Assembly (NCBI RefSeq): GCF_000427465.1
Contig: NZ_ATYB01000014.1
Coordinates: forward strand, 310,001-374,000
Length of the DNA stretch: 64,000 nt
Source of the DNA: Sinorhizobium arboris LMG 14919
GTDB lineage: Bacteria; Pseudomonadota; Alphaproteobacteria; Rhizobiales; Rhizobiaceae
Reading direction: 5' to 3'
Of the stretch, positions 18,507 to 31,347 are shown one piece after another. How positions within the stretch are numbered: the stretch's first letter is position 1; every line of letters starts with the position of its first letter. A program made the translations under genes and the position numbers. The notes beneath the pieces were generated by a model. It ran no database searches, was not told where the DNA came from, and saw only the letters and a list, made by a program, of their open reading frames with translations.

Positions 18507-20606
18507 TCAGCGTGTGAACGACTGGGCGTTGCCCGCGTCGACATTGATGATGTTGCCGGTAGATTTCGCCGACATGTCGGAGGCGAGGAAATAGATGGCC
18601 TCGGCGATATCCTCCGGGAAGACGCTGAGCTTCAGCATAGAGCGCTCGCGGTAATGTGCCTCCAGTTCGTCGACATCCATCTTGTAGGCCGCAGCGCGCT
18701 GCTCCTTCCATTCGCCGGTCCAGATCTTCGAGCCGCGCAGCACCGCATCGGGATTGACCACATTGACCCGGATCTGCGCCGACGCCCCTTCGAGCGCGAG
18801 GCAGCGCGCGAGGTGGATTTCGGCCGCCTTGGCGGTGCAATAGGCCGACGCTCCGGGCGATGCGGCAAGCCCGTTCTTCGAGGCGACGAAGACAACATTG
18901 CCGCCGGCCCCCTGGTTGCGGAAGATGCGGAAAGCCTCACGCGAGACCAGGAAATAGCCCGTCGCGAGAATGTCCATGTTCCTGTTCCAGAGCGCCAGCG
19001 TCGTGTCCTCCACCGCCGCCGAAGTGGCGAGGCCGGCATTGGAGACGAGAATATCGAGGCCGCCGAAGGCAAGGAGCGCGTCGCCGAAGCCAGTTTCGAC
19101 GGCCGCTTCGCTCGTGACGTTCATGTTGACGGAGCGGACGAAGTCCTTGCCGTAGCGGGCGGAAAGCTCCGTCTGAGCAGCTTCGAGCGCCGTCTCGTCG
19201 ATATCGGCAAGCACCACGCAGGCGCCTTCCTGCATCAGCCGGTTGGCCGTCGCCTTGCCGATGCCGCCGGCGCCGCCGGTGACGAGCGCGATGCGCCCGG
19301 CAAGGCTCTTCGGCTTCGGCATGCGCTGCAGCTTGGCTTCTTCGAGCAGCCAGTATTCGATGTCGAAAGCTTCCTGCTCCGGCAGTCCGACATAGGTCGA
19401 CACGCCGGACGCGCCGCGCATCACATTGATCGCATTGACGTAGAACTCTCCCGAGACGCGCGCCGTTGCCTTGTCCTTGGCGAAGGTGATCATGCCGACG
19501 CCCGGAACGAGATAGACGACGGCATTCGGATCGCGCATGGCCGGGCTGTCGGCACGCTTGCAGCGCTCGTAATAGGCCGCGTAGTCGGCGCGATAGGTGG
19601 CGATCGCCTCGGGCAGGCCCGCAAGCGTCTTTCCGATGTCCGGCTGTGCCGGGTCGAAATCAACGACCAGCGGCCGGATCTTGGTGCGCAGGAAATGGTC
19701 GGGGCAGCTCGTGCCGAGTGCCGCCAAGGGTTCGAGGCTGGTCGAAGTCACGAAATCGAGTACCGCCTGGCTGTCATCGAAGTGACCGACCTTGCTTTCC
19801 CCCGCACTGATGAGACCGCGGATCACCGGCATCAGCTTCTTCGCGATGGCGGCGCGATCGGCGGAGGCGAGCACCGGCTTCGACTGACCGCCGAAGGCGG
19901 GACCCGTGTTCTCGGTCTCGAACCAGGCGATGGCGCGGTTGATGATCTCGATCGTCGTCTCGTAGGCCGCCTTGGCCGTGTCCCCCCAGGTGAAGAGGCC
20001 GTGGCTTTCGAGCACGACGCCGCGCGCATTCGGGTTCTCCTGACAGAACTTTTCAAGCCAGAGGCCGAGCTCGTAGCCAGGCCGCTTCCACGGCAGCCAG
20101 CCGATCTCGTCGCCGAAGATCCTGCTCGTCAGTTCCTTGCTGTTCTTCGAGGCGGCGATGGCGATGATCGCATCCGGATGCATGTGATCGACATGCGGCT
20201 TCGGAACATAGGCGTGCAGCGGCGTATCGATCGAGGCGGCGCGCGGATTGAGGTTGAAGGTGCAATGCGGCAGGTAGCCGACCATCTCGTCTTCGAATTC
20301 GACGCCGCGATAGATGCCCTTCAGCGCCCGGAGCTTGTCCATATAGAGGGTGGAGAAGCCGTCCATCTTGATCGTGCCGACGTCGCCGCCCGATCCTTTG
20401 ACCCAGAGGACCTCGACCATTTCGCCGGTCAAGGGATCCTTTTCCATGATCTTGGCGGAGGTGTTGCCGCCGCCGTAATTCGTGATCCGCTTGTCCGATC
20501 CGAGGAGGTTCGAGCGGTAGAGGAGCTTTTCCGGCTCGGTCATTCCTGCCGCCTTGCCCTCGTCCCAAAGGTTGGCAAGGCGCGCGCCCTGTTGCTTGTC
20601 GAGCAT
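18507..20606 (-). CDS. rhaD: bifunctional rhamnulose-1-phosphate aldolase/short-chain dehydrogenase
   Basis: A 699-residue fusion. The first about 430 residues are a class II aldolase with zinc-ligand HVDHMHPD and ESHGLFTWG. From about 435 a short-chain dehydrogenase follows, with the NAD site ALVTGGAGGIGKATA and the active site YCTAK. It cleaves rhamnulose-1-phosphate to DHAP and L-lactaldehyde and oxidises the lactaldehyde. ATG 20606 has GGGAGGAG before it. It begins the leftward rhaDI unit, opposite rhaR across a 200-base control region. Confidence 0.93.
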   Translation of the reverse strand: MLDKQQGARLANLWDEGKAAGMTEPEKLLYRSNLLGSDKRITNYGGGNTSAKIMEKDPLTGEMVEVLWVKGSGGDVGTIKMDGFSTLYMDKLRALKGIYRGVEFEDEMVGYLPHCTFNLNPRAASIDTPLHAYVPKPHVDHMHPDAIIAIAASKNSKELTSRIFGDEIGWLPWKRPGYELGLWLEKFCQENPNARGVVLESHGLFTWGDTAKAAYETTIEIINRAIAWFETENTGPAFGGQSKPVLASADRAAIAKKLMPVIRGLISAGESKVGHFDDSQAVLDFVTSTSLEPLAALGTSCPDHFLRTKIRPLVVDFDPAQPDIGKTLAGLPEAIATYRADYAAYYERCKRADSPAMRDPNAVVYLVPGVGMITFAKDKATARVSGEFYVNAINVMRGASGVSTYVGLPEQEAFDIEYWLLEEAKLQRMPKPKSLAGRIALVTGGAGGIGKATANRLMQEGACVVLADIDETALEAAQTELSARYGKDFVRSVNMNVTSEAAVETGFGDALLAFGGLDILVSNAGLATSAAVEDTTLALWNRNMDILATGYFLVSREAFRIFRNQGAGGNVVFVASKNGLAASPGASAYCTAKAAEIHLARCLALEGASAQIRVNVVNPDAVLRGSKIWTGEWKEQRAAAYKMDVDELEAHYRERSMLKLSVFPEDIAEAIYFLASDMSAKSTGNIINVDAGNAQSFTR

Positions 20607-20691
20607 GTCGAACTCCTCCCGCTGAGCTGGTCGCCGCCACACCGGGCAGCGGCGACATGATTGGCATCAGATCACACGGGGAAAGCACAGG

Positions 20692-20764
20692 TGTCAATCA
20701 AAAACGATCAAAAACATTCATGACGCGCCGCACAATGAAAAAACATGATTGATTGTGATTGACA
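20692..20764. promoter_or_regulatory. divergent rha control region with inverted operator
   Basis: TGTCAATCA at 20692-20700 and TGATTGACA at 20756-20764 form an exact 9-bp inverted repeat separated by 55 bases. Inside are A-rich blocks (CAAAAACGATCAAAAACATT, GAAAAAACATGATTGATTG) that repeat the TGATT/AATCA theme. The locus lies between the divergent rhaD and rhaR genes. DeoR-family regulators bind such spaced repeats, so this is the likely RhaR operator covering both promoters. Confidence 0.6.
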
Positions 20765-20807
20765 ATGCTCGGAAGGGATGGAAGCATGCGGAGCATCGGA
20801 GGAGCGC

Positions 20808-21620
20808 ATGCACGAGAAGGAAAGACACAGGATCATCCTGTCGGCCGTACAGGAAAAGCCGGTCGCGACCGTGCCCGAACTCGTCGATCTCACCGGCAGC
20901 TCGGAGGCAACGATCCGCCGCGACATCGCGGCGCTCCATGTGCAGAAGCGACTGCGCCGGGTCCGAGGCGGTGCCGAGGCGATCAATCCTCCACAGTTCG
21001 TCGGCCTTGCCGGCCGCCCCTTCCGGGTCAACGAAGGCTTGCACGCGCGGGAGAAGCAGGCGATCGCCCGCGAGGCGGTAGCGCTCTGTCAGGACGGCGA
21101 GCCGATCATCATCAATGGCGGCACGACGACCTTTCAGATGGTGCATTTCCTCGCCAATCGCCGAATGCAGGTGTTCACCAATTCCTTTCCGATCGCCGAG
21201 CACCTGCTCAAGCATTCCAAGAACACCGTCATGCTGTCGGGCGGGACGATCTATCGCGAGCAGAACATCATATTGAGTCCCTTCGAGAACGACGTGACGC
21301 GCAACTTCTATGCGCGGCGCATGTTCATGGGAGCGCAGGGGCTGGGCCCCCTCGGACTTATGGAAGCCGATCCGCTGCTGATCCAGGCCGAGCAGAAGCT
21401 GATCGACCAGGCCGACGATCTCGTCGTGCTCGTCGATTCCTCGAAGTTTCACAGGCGCTCGAGCCTCATTCTGTGCGGGCTCAAGCGCATCGCCACTGTC
21501 ATCACCGATTCGGGCATCGAGGACCGCCATGCCTCGATGCTCGAAAACGCCGGCGTCAGTCTGATCGTCGCCGCTCAGAGCGCCAGGGTCGACGCCGGAA
21601 CGGCTTCGACATCCGCATGA
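20808..21620 (+). CDS. rhaR: DeoR-family transcriptional regulator of rhamnose genes
   Basis: The 270-residue protein has an N-terminal DeoR helix-turn-helix (VATVPELVDLTGSSEATIRR) and a DeoR C-terminal sugar-phosphate-sensing domain with IIINGGTTTFQMVHFL and LVVLVDSSKFHRRS. It probably represses rhaDI and the transport operon in the absence of inducer. ATG 20808 is preceded by GGAGGA; the in-frame ATG at 20778 is less well placed. It is the first gene of the rightward rha unit. Confidence 0.9.
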   Translation: MHEKERHRIILSAVQEKPVATVPELVDLTGSSEATIRRDIAALHVQKRLRRVRGGAEAINPPQFVGLAGRPFRVNEGLHAREKQAIAREAVALCQDGEPIIINGGTTTFQMVHFLANRRMQVFTNSFPIAEHLLKHSKNTVMLSGGTIYREQNIILSPFENDVTRNFYARRMFMGAQGLGPLGLMEADPLLIQAEQKLIDQADDLVVLVDSSKFHRRSSLILCGLKRIATVITDSGIEDRHASMLENAGVSLIVAAQSARVDAGTASTSA

Positions 21621-21644
21621 AACGGATGGGAAGAGGAAGTTGAA

Positions 21645-21686
21645 GCACTTTCAGGAAACTGCGTGACGGGTTCCGTCCGGAAGTGC
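21645..21686. repeat. diverged palindromic element between rhaR and rhaS
   Basis: GCACTTTCAGGAAACTGCGTGACGGGTTCCGTCCGGAAGTGC is an imperfect inverted repeat that shares the TTCCGTCCGGAA-TGCG end of the 41731-42084 array element. Confidence 0.55.
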
Positions 21687-21788
21687 GCAGTTTCAAAGAG
21701 TTGGGTCGTTTCACCGTTCGGTGGAGCGACCGGTCGGGCAGGAAGACGCAGCCACTCCGGATGCGGGCCCATGGGAGGAGAAAAAACG

Positions 21789-22778
21789 ATGAAAGTCCTG
21801 AAATCATTGATGGTGACGGCGGCCGTCGCCGTGGCGCTGATGGCCAATGCAGCGCATGCGGAAAACAAGAAGATCGCCCTTGTCGTCAAGGCGCTGGGCA
21901 TCGGCTTCTTCGAAGCCGCCAATAAGGGAGCACAGGAAGCCGCCAAGGAACTCGGCGACGTCGAGATCATCTATACCGGCCCGACCTCGACGACAGCCGA
22001 GGGCCAGATCGAGGTGATCAACTCGCTGATTGCCCAAAAGGTCGATGCGATCGCGGTTTCGGCCAACGACACGGACGCGCTCGTTCCGGCGCTGAAGAAG
22101 GCGATGGATCGCGGCATCAAGGTCATTTCCTGGGATTCGGGTGTGGCCAAGGAAGGCCGCTTGATGCATCTCAACCCCTCCTCGAGCCCGCTGATCGGCA
22201 ACATGATCATCAAGCTCGCCGCCGACAATCTGCCCGAAGGCGGCGACGTCGCGGTGCTCTCGGCCTCCGCAACGGCGACCAACCAGAACACGTGGATCGC
22301 CGAAATGAAGAAGGTCCAGGGCAACTACAAGGGCATCAATGTGGTCGCCACCGTCTATGGCGACGACCTGGCCGACAAGTCCTATCGCGAGACGCAAGGG
22401 CTCATCCAGTCCCATCCGAACCTGAAGGCCATCATAGCGCCGACCTCCGTCGGCATCGTCGCCGCGGCGCAGGCCGTGACCGACGCCGGCAAGATCGGCC
22501 AGATCAACGTCACCGGTCTCGGCCTTCCCTCCGAGATGGCTGGACACGTGAAGTCCGGCGCCTCGAAGTCCTTCGCCATCTGGAACCCGATCGACCTCGG
22601 CTATTCGGCAACGATGATCGCCTATGACCTGATCAACGGTGCCGAAGCCAAGCCCGGCGCGGAACTCAAGATGGGCCGCATGGGTACCGTCAAGCTCGAC
22701 GAAAACAATGAGGGCGCCATGGCCGATCCGTTCGTCTATGATGCCTCCAACGTCGAGGAATTCGCGAAGATCTTCTGA
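21789..22778 (+). CDS. rhaS: rhamnose ABC transporter periplasmic binding protein
   Basis: A 329-residue protein: signal peptide (MKVLKSLMVTAAVAVALMAN, cleaved after AHA), then a type 1 periplasmic sugar-binding fold (KIALVVKALGIGFFEAANKG, ISWDSGVAKEGR). ATG 21789 follows GGAGGAG. It delivers rhamnose to the RhaT/P/Q transporter encoded downstream. A palindromic RPE repeat separates it from rhaT. Confidence 0.92.
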   Translation: MKVLKSLMVTAAVAVALMANAAHAENKKIALVVKALGIGFFEAANKGAQEAAKELGDVEIIYTGPTSTTAEGQIEVINSLIAQKVDAIAVSANDTDALVPALKKAMDRGIKVISWDSGVAKEGRLMHLNPSSSPLIGNMIIKLAADNLPEGGDVAVLSASATATNQNTWIAEMKKVQGNYKGINVVATVYGDDLADKSYRETQGLIQSHPNLKAIIAPTSVGIVAAAQAVTDAGKIGQINVTGLGLPSEMAGHVKSGASKSFAIWNPIDLGYSATMIAYDLINGAEAKPGAELKMGRMGTVKLDENNEGAMADPFVYDASNVEEFAKIF

Positions 22779-22795
22779 TCGGGTGGGAGGGAGCT

Positions 22796-22925
22796 GCCCC
22801 TCATCCGGCCTGCCGGCCACCTTCTCCCCGCAGGCGGGGAGAAGGATACACGCGGCGACGCCTTCGTCCCCTCTCCCCGCGCGCGGAGAGAGGGCCAGGG
22901 TGAGGGGCAACTCTGTAAGACAGGT
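22796..22925. repeat. rhizobial palindromic element (RPE), copy 1
   Basis: CCCCTCATCCGGCCTGCCGG leads into the perfect hairpin CTTCTCCCCGC-AGG-CGGGGAGAAG, followed by a second stem CCCTCTCCCCGCG/CGCGGAGAGAGGG. It lies between rhaS and rhaT and could modulate rhaS over rhaT mRNA levels. Related copies are at 37415 and 60658. Confidence 0.85.
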
Positions 22926-23020
22926 GAGGGGCAACCTCCTCCTTGTCAGCTGTCCGATCTTATCGAAACGACCGAATTTTGGTGGACCATTCCTTGTTGC
23001 AGGACACAACCACATCCCGG

Positions 23021-24528
<1,508 letters not shown>

Positions 24529-24532
<4 letters not shown>

Positions 24533-25510
24533 CCGCCAAGCTCCTCAAGAACCGCGAGATTCTGCTCGTCGTCGCGATTGCCGTGCTGCTCGCTCTGATC
24601 GCCCTGCGCTTTCCGGCTTTCGTGGCTCCCTCCAATCTGGCGCGCGTCTATAACGATACCTCGATCCTGGTCATCCTTGCGCTCGGTCAGATGGCGGTCA
24701 TTCTTACCCGCTGCATCGACCTGTCGATGGCGGCCAATCTCGCGCTCTGCGGCATGGTAGCGGCCATGCTCAACAACGTCCTTCCCGGTCTGCCGATTCC
24801 CCTCATCATTCTTGCCGCCATAGCGTTGGGCGGCTTCCTCGGCGCGATCAACGGTATGCTCGTCTGGAAGCTCAACATTCCGCCGATCGTCGTTACGCTC
24901 GGGACGCTCACGATCTATCGCGGGCTGATCTTCGTGCTCACCAATGGCAAGTGGATCAATGCGCATGAGATGAGCGGCGCCTTCAAGGCGCTGCCGCGCC
25001 TGGATCTCGCCGGTATGCCGGTGCTTTCGTGGCTCTCGCTGCTGATGATTGCGCTGATGTTCCTGGATCATGGGGCGCACGCCGCTCGGACGCGCCTTCT
25101 ATGCCGTCGGCGGCAATCCTCACGCTGCCGTCTACACCGGCATCGATGTCGGTCGCACGCGCTTCTTCGCCTATTGCCTCTCGGGCGCGCTTGCCGGCCT
25201 CTCGGGCTATCTCTGGGTATCGCGCTATGCGGTCGCCTATGTGGACATCGCGGCCGGCTTCGAGCTCGACATCATCGCGGCCTGCGTCATCGGCGGCATC
25301 TCGATCGCCGGCGGCATCGGTTCGGTGGCGGGCGCGGTGCTCGGGGCACTCTTCCTCGGTGTGATCAAGAACGCGCTGCCGGTCATCAATATCTCGCCCT
25401 TCGCGCAATTGGCGATTTCCGGAACGGTCATCATCATCGCGGTCGCCGTCAACGCCCGCGCCGAGCGGCGCAAGGGCAGGGTCATTCTTAAGAAAGCGGA
25501 GGCGGTCTGA
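24529..25510 (+). pseudogene. rhaP: rhamnose ABC transporter permease, frameshifted
   Basis: The first frame runs from ATG 24529 as an inner-membrane permease of the sugar (RbsC-like) family: QMAVILTRCIDLSMAANLAL and IPPIVVTLGTLTIYRG. It breaks just after LMIALMFL. The rest of the family sequence (MGRTPLGRAFYAVGGN, through to VILKKAEAV) continues in the next frame from 25067 to the stop at 25508-25510. Removing one G at 25065/25066 would join them into about 326 residues. As written, the protein would lose its last three to four helices. It may be a true inactivation or a single-base error. Confidence 0.85.
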
Positions 25511-26514
25511 TGGCGGACGCGCAAATCTCTCCCCGCAACGTTCCCGATCGCCTCCAGGGCCGTGGCGCTCGCTTCCTGAAGAGCTGGGAAGCGCTGCTCG
25601 TCGTCGTCGCTGCCGTGATCTTCCTCGGCAATTCGCTGGCGTCACCCTATTTCCTCGACCCGTGGAACCTCTCCGACGCCACGTTCAATTTCACCGAGAA
25701 GGCGATGATCGCCTTTGCCATGGCGCTGGTGATCATTTCCGGCGAGATCGACCTGTCGGTGGCTTCCATTATCGCGCTCGCCTCGACTGCCATGGGCTAT
25801 GCGGTGCAGCTTGGCTTCGATACGCCGGCGCTCGTCGCGACCGGCCTCGGCGTCGGCCTGCTCTGTGGCCTCGTCAACGGGCTCCTGATCACAGGCCTCG
25901 GCCTGCCGTCCATCGTGGTGACGATCGGCACCATGAGCCTGTTTCGCGGCCTGTCCTTCATCGTGCTCGGCGACCAGGCCTTTACCGGCTACCCCGCAAG
26001 CTTCGCCTGGTTCGGCCAAGGCTATGTCTGGTGGGTTTTCTCCTTCGAATTTGCCCTCTTCGTCGTGCTCGCCGTCGTCTACGCTGTCCTCCTCCACTGG
26101 ACGAATTTCGGCCGCGCCGTTTATGCGATCGGCAACAACCAGACGGCCGCGCTCTTTTCCGGCGTGCGCGTCGGGCGCGTCAAGTTCACGCTCTTCCTGC
26201 TGACCGGCCTGATGGCCGGGCTCGCCGCCATCTGCCTCACCTCGCGGCTCGGCTCTACACGTCCGTCGATCGCGCTCGGCTGGGAGCTCGAGGTCGTGAC
26301 CATGGTGGTGCTCGGCGGCGTCAGCATCCTCGGCGGCTCCGGCTCGATACCCGGCGTCGTGCTGGCTGCGCTGATCATGGGCATGGTCACCTTCGGCTTC
26401 GGCCTCCTGAACGTGCCCGGCATCGTCATGTCGATCTTCATCGGCCTGCTCCTGATTTCGGTCATTGCGCTGCCGATCCTCTGGCAGCGCGCCCGCCGCC
26501 GTCCTGTTCCTTGA
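25510..26514 (+). CDS. rhaQ: rhamnose ABC transporter permease
   Basis: The 334-residue inner-membrane protein has about nine to ten helices with the family motif [20 protein letters not shown] and [19 protein letters not shown]. It pairs with RhaP to form the channel for rhamnose. It starts on the last base of the rhaP stop (TGATG), so translation is coupled. Ends in an Arg-rich cytosolic tail. Confidence 0.93.
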   Translation: MADAQISPRNVPDRLQGRGARFLKSWEALLVVVAAVIFLGNSLASPYFLDPWNLSDATFNFTEKAMIAFAMALVIISGEIDLSVASIIALASTAMGYAVQLGFDTPALVATGLGVGLLCGLVNGLLITGLGLPSIVVTIGTMSLFRGLSFIVLGDQAFTGYPASFAWFGQGYVWWVFSFEFALFVVLAVVYAVLLHWTNFGRAVYAIGNNQTAALFSGVRVGRVKFTLFLLTGLMAGLAAICLTSRLGSTRPSIALGWELEVVTMVVLGGVSILGGSGSIPGVVLAALIMGMVTFGFGLLNVPGIVMSIFIGLLLISVIALPILWQRARRRPVP

Positions 26515-26524
26515 GATGCAAGCC

Positions 26525-26839
26525 ATGGAAAAATACGCCTTCCGCATGCGGCTCCATCCCGGCAAGGCCGCCGAATACCAGGCACGCCACGATGCGATCT
26601 GGCCGGAGCTGGCCACGCTCCTGAAGGAGGCCGGCGTTTCCGATTATTCGATCCACCTCGACGAGGAGAACAATCTGCTCTTCGGCGTGCTCTGGCGGTC
26701 GGACGATCACACGATGGCCGATCTGCCGTCGCATCCGGTGATGCGGAAATGGTGGGCCTACATGGCGGACATCATGGAGACGCGCGCCGACAACGAACCC
26801 GTCGCCGTCCCGCTCAAGACCGTGTTCCACCTGCCATGA
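26525..26839 (+). CDS. rhaU: L-rhamnose mutarotase
   Basis: The 104-residue dimeric ferredoxin-like protein interconverts alpha- and beta-L-rhamnose. Family features present are [20 protein letters not shown], the catalytic His in [17 protein letters not shown], and [16 protein letters not shown] 26525 is in the conserved position; an in-frame ATG at 26516 is possible. Its end overlaps the rhaK start by 4 bases. Confidence 0.93.
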   Translation: MEKYAFRMRLHPGKAAEYQARHDAIWPELATLLKEAGVSDYSIHLDEENNLLFGVLWRSDDHTMADLPSHPVMRKWWAYMADIMETRADNEPVAVPLKTVFHLP

Positions 26840-28227
26840 CGATGAAGACCGTCGCCGTCATCGATATAGGCAAGACGAATGCCAAGGTCGCCTTGGTCGA
26901 CCTGGAGCGTTTTGAGGAAATCGCCGTGCGGAAAACCGGCAATGGCGTGGTGGATGACGGACTCTATCCGCATTTCGATACCGAGCGCCTTTGGCGTTTC
27001 GTTCTCGACAGTCTGGCCGCGCTTCACCGCGAGCACCCGGTGGATGCGATTTCGGTGACCACGCACGGCGCGACCGCCGTGCTGCTCGACGAAGCGGGCG
27101 AACTCGCCTTGCCGGTTCTGGACTATGAGTTCAACGGTCCGGATGCGCTGGCGGAGGAATACGAGAAGGTCCGCCCTCCCTTCACCGAGACCGGTTCGGC
27201 GCGCCTGCCGATGGGGCTCAATGTCGGCGCTCAGCTCTTCTGGCAGCAGCGCATGTTTCCGGACCATTTCGCCGGCGTCGCGACGATCCTCACCTATGCT
27301 CAATATTGGTCGCACCGGTTGACGGGCGTCAGAACGAACGAGTTGACCTCGCTCGGCTGCCACACCGATCTCTGGAACCCGGCGGCGGCGACCTTCTCTT
27401 CGATGGTTGACGAGCAGGGCTGGCGCCACCTCTTTGCGCCGGTGCGAAAGGCGGGTGATGTGCTTGGCCCCTTGCTTCGGCAGGTTGCGGACGAGACGGG
27501 CCTGCCGCCGGAAACGCCGGTCCATTGCGGCATTCACGATTCGAACGCCTCGCTGCTGCCGCATCTCATCACGCGTCAGGCGCCGTTCTCCGTCGCCTCG
27601 ACCGGAACCTGGGTCGTGATGCTTGCCGTGGGCGCCGAGCCGGTGAAGCTCGACGAGCGCCGCGACACGCTGATCAACGTCAACGCGTTCGGCGATCCGG
27701 TGCCGTCGGCTCGCTTCATGGGTGGGCGCGCCTTTTCCCTGCTGATCGGCGACGAGCCTCCGCCGGCCTCGCCCGAGGCCGAAACGAATGTCCTGGAAAG
27801 AGGTCATATGCTGCTGCCCTCTTTGCCGGGCGGTTCGGGACCGTTTCCGGCTGCGAGCCCGCGTTGGACGACGGACGAGGACAAGCTCGCCCCCGCCGAA
27901 CGGCTTGCGGTCGTCTCCTTTCATCTCGCACTGATGACGGCGACCTGCCTCGATCTGATCGGAGCAAGAGGTGAAATCCTCGTCGAGGGGCCGTTTGCCT
28001 CTAACGATGCCTATTTGAGGATGCTTGTCGCCGCCACCGGCAGGCCGGTGCTTGCCAACAGGCTGAACAGCACGGGAACGAGCCTCGGCGCAGCCTGCCT
28101 CGTTGAGGGCGCCCGCGTCAGGACGGGGGCAGAGCCGGTCCAGGCTGAAGCATCGGAGGCCTATGCGACCTATGCCGAGACCTGGCGCCGGCTCACCACG
28201 GCGCATGTTCGCAGCGATCTCCGGTAA
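26836..28227 (+). CDS. rhaK: sugar kinase of the FGGY family, rhamnose catabolism
   Basis: This 463-residue FGGY-type kinase has the N-terminal ATPase motif [17 protein letters not shown] and later [16 protein letters not shown] and [14 protein letters not shown]. It phosphorylates the rhamnose pathway sugar (rhamnulose); in rhizobia it is also needed for rhamnose transport. It ends the rightward rha unit, and no terminator is obvious after it. Confidence 0.9.
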   Translation: MTMKTVAVIDIGKTNAKVALVDLERFEEIAVRKTGNGVVDDGLYPHFDTERLWRFVLDSLAALHREHPVDAISVTTHGATAVLLDEAGELALPVLDYEFNGPDALAEEYEKVRPPFTETGSARLPMGLNVGAQLFWQQRMFPDHFAGVATILTYAQYWSHRLTGVRTNELTSLGCHTDLWNPAAATFSSMVDEQGWRHLFAPVRKAGDVLGPLLRQVADETGLPPETPVHCGIHDSNASLLPHLITRQAPFSVASTGTWVVMLAVGAEPVKLDERRDTLINVNAFGDPVPSARFMGGRAFSLLIGDEPPPASPEAETNVLERGHMLLPSLPGGSGPFPAASPRWTTDEDKLAPAERLAVVSFHLALMTATCLDLIGARGEILVEGPFASNDAYLRMLVAATGRPVLANRLNSTGTSLGAACLVEGARVRTGAEPVQAEASEAYATYAETWRRLTTAHVRSDLR

Positions 28228-28367
28228 ACCGATTCCCTGGGCTGCTCGCTGCTGCGGTGCGGACGTTCACCAGCAGCTGCCGCTTTCTTGTGTCTGTCCC
28301 GGGAATAGGGAAGAAGAGACCACAGGTTCTCCCTACGACTGCCGTGAAGGAAACTCCCGAACGAATC

Positions 28368-28481
28368 TCAGAAGACGGAAGTTCTGGTCGTCGCCCGGCC
28401 ATGCTCGAGATTGACGACGATCGATATCGCCGTCATTGCGAGCGTTGCGGTAATGATGGCGCCTATTCCAAGAACAATCAT
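28368..28481 (-). CDS. possible 37-residue small membrane protein
   Basis: A leftward ATG at 28481 opens a product MIVLGIGAIITATLAMTAIS that continues IVVNLEHGRA and ends TSVF, with TGA at 28368-28370. The first 22 residues form one membrane helix. It sits alone in the rhaK-icpA gap and faces rhaK. The composition is far more protein-like than the other short frames there, but the ribosome site (GGGAC) is weak. Function unknown. Confidence 0.35.
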   Translation of the reverse strand: MIVLGIGAIITATLAMTAISIVVNLEHGRATTRTSVF

Positions 28482-30639
<2,158 letters not shown>

Positions 30640-30664
30640 TTTAGGGCACTTCAAGCGAGGAAAG

Positions 30665-30958
30665 ATGGCCAGCAGAAACACCGCACGAAAAACGCTGAAG
30701 CTCGCTCCTGTTTTGGACCTGAACGAGGCGACGGCACTGCATGAAAGACTCCTGGCACTGAAGGGCGGCGCCCTGGCGATCGATGCATCCGGCGTGGAGC
30801 GGATAGGGACATTGTGCGTGCAGGTTCTGATGGCCGCTGCAAGAAGCTGGGAAGAGGATCGTTTGTCTTTCACCTTTGCCGAGGTGTCGGACGCTTTCAT
30901 TAAAACGACACGGCTCATCGGGACGGACATCGGTCCCCTGATGGCAAAGGAGATTTGA
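30665..30958 (+). CDS. cheS: CheS, STAS-like chemotaxis protein
   Basis: The 97-residue STAS-like protein (ALAIDASGVERIGTLCVQVL holds the characteristic strand-helix) lies between icpA and cheY1, exactly where S. meliloti encodes CheS, also 97 residues. CheS there binds CheA and speeds drainage of phosphate from CheY1. Start ATG 30665 has GAGGAAAG before it. Confidence 0.88.
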   Translation: MASRNTARKTLKLAPVLDLNEATALHERLLALKGGALAIDASGVERIGTLCVQVLMAAARSWEEDRLSFTFAEVSDAFIKTTRLIGTDIGPLMAKEI

Positions 30959-30961
30959 GCA

Positions 30962-31327
30962 ATGAAGAAGAGAGTTCTGACTGTCGACGACTCCCGGACG
31001 ATCCGGAACATGCTTCTCGTCACCCTCAACAATGCCGGATTCGAAACGATCCAGGCGGAGGATGGCGTCGAGGGCCTCGAGAAGCTCGATACGGCCAACC
31101 CCGACGTTATCGTCACGGACATCAACATGCCGCGCCTCGACGGCTTCGGCTTCATCGAGGGTGTGCGAAAGAACGACCGCTACCGTGCGGTGCCGATCCT
31201 CGTGCTGACCACCGAGAGCGATGCGGAGAAGAAAAACCGCGCACGGCAGGCGGGCGCCACCGGCTGGATCGTCAAACCGTTCGACCCGACCAAGCTGATC
31301 GATGCCATCGAGCGTGTAACGGCCTGA
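30962..31327 (+). CDS. cheY1: chemotaxis response regulator CheY1
   Basis: A 121-residue single receiver domain: acidic pair DD at 9-10 (VLTVDDSRT), phospho-acceptor Asp53 in VIVTDINMP, Thr/Ser in LVLTTESD, and Lys in GWIVKPFDP. In sinorhizobia CheY1 acts as a phosphate sink for CheY2-P. It follows cheS by 3 bases and precedes cheA. Confidence 0.95.
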   Translation: MKKRVLTVDDSRTIRNMLLVTLNNAGFETIQAEDGVEGLEKLDTANPDVIVTDINMPRLDGFGFIEGVRKNDRYRAVPILVLTTESDAEKKNRARQAGATGWIVKPFDPTKLIDAIERVTA

Positions 31328-31347
31328 ATTCCGGGGGCAGCCATTCA

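Noticed and set aside
18654..20660. A 668-residue plus-strand frame opposite rhaD
   Set aside because: Antisense shadow of a strongly conserved bifunctional enzyme; no recognisable domain or ribosome site.
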